DNA from: Pseudomonas marginalis
Lineage (GTDB): Bacteria; Pseudomonadota; Gammaproteobacteria; Pseudomonadales; Pseudomonadaceae
Length of the DNA stretch: 64,000 nucleotides
Reading direction: 5' to 3'
NCBI RefSeq assembly: GCF_900105325.1
Contig: NZ_FNSU01000001.1
Coordinates: 1,240,001 to 1,304,000 of the forward strand
Translations under genes and position numbers: made by a program
Shown: positions 61,589-64,000 of the stretch, in pieces
How the letters are laid out: the number at the start of each line of letters is the position of its first letter
Position numbering within the stretch: position 1 is the stretch's first letter
The notes under the pieces: generated by a model
The model's database searches: none
What the model was told of the DNA's origin: nothing
Seen by the model: the letters and a program-made list of their open reading frames with translations, nothing else

Positions 61589-62293
61589 ATGTTGAAAGTC
61601 AGTGTTTATCGCTACAACCCTGATCAGGACGCTGCGCCGTTCATGCAGGAGTTCCAGGTCGATACCGGTGGTAAAGACCTGATGGTGCTGGATGTATTGG
61701 CACTGATCAAAGAGCAGGACGAGGGTTTCTCCTATCGTCGCTCTTGCCGTGAAGGTGTTTGCGGTTCCGACGGCATGAACATCAACGGCAAAAACGGCCT
61801 GGCGTGCATCACGCCGCTGTCCGCTGTTGTCAAAGGCAACAAGCTGATCGTTCGTCCTCTGCCAGGTTTGCCGGTTATCCGTGACCTGGTCGTCGATATG
61901 AGCATCTTCTACAAGCAATACGAGAAAGTTAAGCCGTTCCTGCAGAACGACACGCCGGCTCCGGCCATCGAGCGTCTGCAGTCCCCAGAAGAGCGTGAAA
62001 AGCTCGACGGTCTGTACGAGTGCATCCTGTGCGCCTGCTGCTCGACCTCGTGCCCGTCCTTCTGGTGGAACCCGGACAAGTTCCTGGGTCCAGCTGCCCT
62101 GCTGCAAGCGTATCGCTTCCTGGCAGACAGCCGTGACACCAAGACGTCCGAGCGCCTGGCTTCGCTGGATGACCCGTTCAGCGTATTCCGCTGCCGCGGG
62201 ATCATGAACTGCGTCAACGTATGTCCCAAAGGCCTGAACCCGACTAAGGCCATTGGTCACATCCGTAACATGCTGCTGCAAAGCGGCGTGTAA
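61589..62293 (+). CDS. sdhB: Succinate dehydrogenase iron-sulfur subunit
   Basis: 234 residues. [2Fe-2S] ligands are in SCREGVCGSDGMNINGKNGL and AC; [4Fe-4S] and [3Fe-4S] ligands are in CILCACCSTSCPSFWW and CRGIMNCVNVCPKGLNP. The ATG at 61589 is chosen since AAGGGTGG is well spaced; a GTG at 61580 would add three residues. Confidence 0.96.
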   Translation: MLKVSVYRYNPDQDAAPFMQEFQVDTGGKDLMVLDVLALIKEQDEGFSYRRSCREGVCGSDGMNINGKNGLACITPLSAVVKGNKLIVRPLPGLPVIRDLVVDMSIFYKQYEKVKPFLQNDTPAPAIERLQSPEEREKLDGLYECILCACCSTSCPSFWWNPDKFLGPAALLQAYRFLADSRDTKTSERLASLDDPFSVFRCRGIMNCVNVCPKGLNPTKAIGHIRNMLLQSGV

Positions 62294-62333
62294 CTGACGT
62301 TGTAACAAGGCAGGACCGTTGTGCCCGTAAATG

Positions 62334-62367
62334 CTACGGCGCAGGCTTCAACCGGCGCCGTAGTTTT
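62334..62367 (+). terminator. Hairpin with short T run between sdhB and sucA
   Basis: CTACGGCGC (62334-62342) pairs with GCGCCGTAG (62355-62363), followed by TTTT. It may end or attenuate the sdh transcript before sucA; the rest of the 261-base gap has no gene. Confidence 0.65.
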
Positions 62368-62554
62368 AACTTGAGCAGCGACTTACAAAGCCGCGGCTCT
62401 TATTTTGAAGAAATGAGACAAGCAGGGGCATTCGGGTTGGTACCCGAACTATCAGCGTGATCCTAAGTGGCTTGTTTTGGTCGCTGCACTTGGCCTTTTG
62501 CAAGCAAACTCGGTGTTTTCGCCGGTGGTGTCCCCAAATCGAGGGTGACCAAGC

Positions 62555-64000
62555 ATGCAAGAAAGCGTGATGCAGCGCATGTGGAACAGCGGCTATCTTT
62601 CAGGTGGTAACGCTGCCTATGTGGAAGAGCTTTATGAGCTCTACCTGCACGACCCTAACGCTGTGCCAGAAGAATGGCGCACCAAATTTCAGACGTTGTC
62701 TTCAGACGGCAACGCTGCCACCGATGTATCGCACGCAACAATTCGCGATCAGTTCGTGCTGCTGGCAAAGAACCAGCGCCGCGCCCAGCCGGTTTCCGCC
62801 GGCAGCGTGAGCAGTGAGCACGAGAAGAAGCAAGTTGAAGTACTGCGACTGATCCAGGCCTACCGGATGCGTGGCCACCAGGCGGCCCAGCTTGACCCGC
62901 TGGGGCTCTGGCAGCGTCCTGCACCTGCAGACCTGTCGATCAATCATTACGGCTTGACCAATGCCGATCTTGATACGACCTTCCGTGCCGGCGACCTGTT
63001 CATCGGCAAAGAGGAAGCGAGCCTACGCGAAATTCACGAAGCGTTGCAGCAGACATATTGCCGCACCATCGGCGCCGAGTTCACGCACATCACCGATTCC
63101 GAGCAACGCCACTGGTTCCAGCATCGCCTGGAAGGCGTGCGTGGCCGTCCGGTATTGTCCGCCGACGTGCGCAGCCACCTGCTTGAGCGCGTGACCGCAG
63201 CCGAGGGCCTGGAAAAATACCTGGGTACCAAATACCCGGGCACCAAGCGTTTCGGCCTGGAAGGCGGCGAGAGCCTGATTCCGATGCTCGACGAGCTGAT
63301 CCAGCGTTCCGGTTCCTACGGCACCAAGGAAATCGTGATCGGCATGGCCCACCGTGGTCGCCTGAACGTGTTGGTCAACACCTTCGGCAAGAACCCGCGT
63401 GAGCTGTTCGACGAGTTCGAAGGCAAGAAGAAGGTCGAGCTGGGTTCCGGTGACGTTAAATACCACCAGGGCTTCTCGTCCAACGTGATGACCACCGGCG
63501 GTGAAGTTCACCTGGCCATGGCGTTCAACCCATCCCACCTGGAAATCGTTTCTCCAGTGGTCGAGGGTTCGGTCCGTGCTCGCCAGGATCGTCGTAACGA
63601 CACTACCGGTGAAAAGGTCCTGCCGATTTCCATCCACGGTGACGCGGCATTCGCCGGTCAAGGCGTGGTCCTGGAAACGTTCCAGATGTCGCAGACCCGC
63701 GGCTTCAAGACCGGCGGTACCGTTCACATCGTCATCAACAACCAGGTTGGCTTCACCATCAGCAACCCGTTGGATGCGCGTTCCACCGAGTACGCCACCG
63801 ACGTTGCCAAGATGATCCAGGCGCCGATCCTCCATGTGAATGGCGATGATCCGGAAGCCGTGCTGTTCGTGACCCAACTGGCTGTCGACTACCGCATGCA
63901 GTTCAAGCGTGACGTGGTGATCGACCTGGTTTGCTACCGCCGTCGCGGTCACAACGAAGCCGACGAGCCAAGCGGCACCCAGCCGTTGATGTACCAGCAG
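62555..64000 (+). CDS. sucA: 2-Oxoglutarate dehydrogenase E1 component (5' part)
   Basis: The first 482 codons of a gene of about 940 codons; the frame is open to the window end. The N-terminus MQESVMQRMWNSGYLSGGNA and YVEELYELYLHDPNAVPEEW binds E2. The ThDP-enzyme core follows with RFGLEGGESLIPMLDELIQR, IGMAHRGRLNVLVNTFGK and IHGDAAFAGQGVVLETFQMS. GAGGGTG precedes the ATG. It continues the TCA operon; sucB and lpdG are expected beyond the window. Confidence 0.95.
   Translation, partial: MQESVMQRMWNSGYLSGGNAAYVEELYELYLHDPNAVPEEWRTKFQTLSSDGNAATDVSHATIRDQFVLLAKNQRRAQPVSAGSVSSEHEKKQVEVLRLIQAYRMRGHQAAQLDPLGLWQRPAPADLSINHYGLTNADLDTTFRAGDLFIGKEEASLREIHEALQQTYCRTIGAEFTHITDSEQRHWFQHRLEGVRGRPVLSADVRSHLLERVTAAEGLEKYLGTKYPGTKRFGLEGGESLIPMLDELIQRSGSYGTKEIVIGMAHRGRLNVLVNTFGKNPRELFDEFEGKKKVELGSGDVKYHQGFSSNVMTTGGEVHLAMAFNPSHLEIVSPVVEGSVRARQDRRNDTTGEKVLPISIHGDAAFAGQGVVLETFQMSQTRGFKTGGTVHIVINNQVGFTISNPLDARSTEYATDVAKMIQAPILHVNGDDPEAVLFVTQLAVDYRMQFKRDVVIDLVCYRRRGHNEADEPSGTQPLMYQQ

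Overview
The window is a gene-dense, GC-rich chromosomal segment of a fluorescent-group Pseudomonas. The evidence is gene order that I recognise from memory of P. aeruginosa and P. putida: gpx-ospR-sagS, rocS2/rocA2 beside a dGTPase-like gene, mobA-moaB-moeA, the ccm operon, gcl-hyi-glxR-ttuD-pykF, betX-yjcH-actP, and gltA divergent from sdhCDAB-sucA. Many imperfect palindromes of the Pseudomonas REP type (core GGGGGCTTGC or GAGCAAGCTCGCTC) sit between genes. I see no tRNA, rRNA, CRISPR array or prophage.

Layout. 1-4.9 kb: peroxide defence (gpx, its MarR regulator), the SagS-like hybrid kinase, a DUF815 ATPase and free-Met-R-sulfoxide reductase. 4.9-12.6 kb: a minus-strand signalling block with a BvgS-type kinase (RocS2-like), its LuxR-type regulator, a lone receiver protein, a dGTPase-like protein and an EAL protein. 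12.6-13.7 kb: a yqjD/E/K-type membrane stress operon. 14-17 kb: ammonium transporter and a Kef-type antiporter. 17.3-21.7 kb: small redox and unknown proteins, an RluA-type pseudouridine synthase, a lipoprotein and molybdopterin genes. 21.9-23.8 kb: an orphan FlhB-C-domain/FliK-like pair. 24-31 kb: complete ccmABCDEFG(dsbE)HI operon for cytochrome c maturation.

31.4-37.2 kb is the accessory part. It has a relic of a phosphonate (C-P lyase) locus (phnM tail plus intact phnN), a serralysin-like RTX metalloprotease, a hicAB toxin-antitoxin pair, an MFS exporter and a gene broken by an amber codon. 37.2-47 kb: sulfate-binding protein, a voltage-gated channel with a zinc ribbon, a urea transporter, then the glyoxylate carboligase (glycerate) pathway operon. 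The last gene of that operon, pyruvate kinase, has been reduced to a deletion scar. A GlcG-like protein and a TetR regulator flank it. 46.1-49.5 kb: two MITE-like palindromes, and a DUF808 gene split by a complete 1308-bp ISL3-family insertion sequence with 8-bp target duplication. 49.5-57.2 kb: mlaA with a serine hydrolase, a GH17 membrane protein, betX, and the yjcH-actP acetate uptake operon. 57.4-64 kb: citrate synthase on the minus strand, facing away from sdhCDAB and the start of sucA, which runs off the window.

Most genes are ordinary core functions. The most informative observations are the decay events (phn relic, pyk scar, amber codon, IS insertion), the orphan FliK/FlhB-like pair, the kinase/receiver/EAL cluster, and the metalloprotease with a proline-rich tail in place of the usual secretion terminus. 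I did not find a clearly new multi-gene system.
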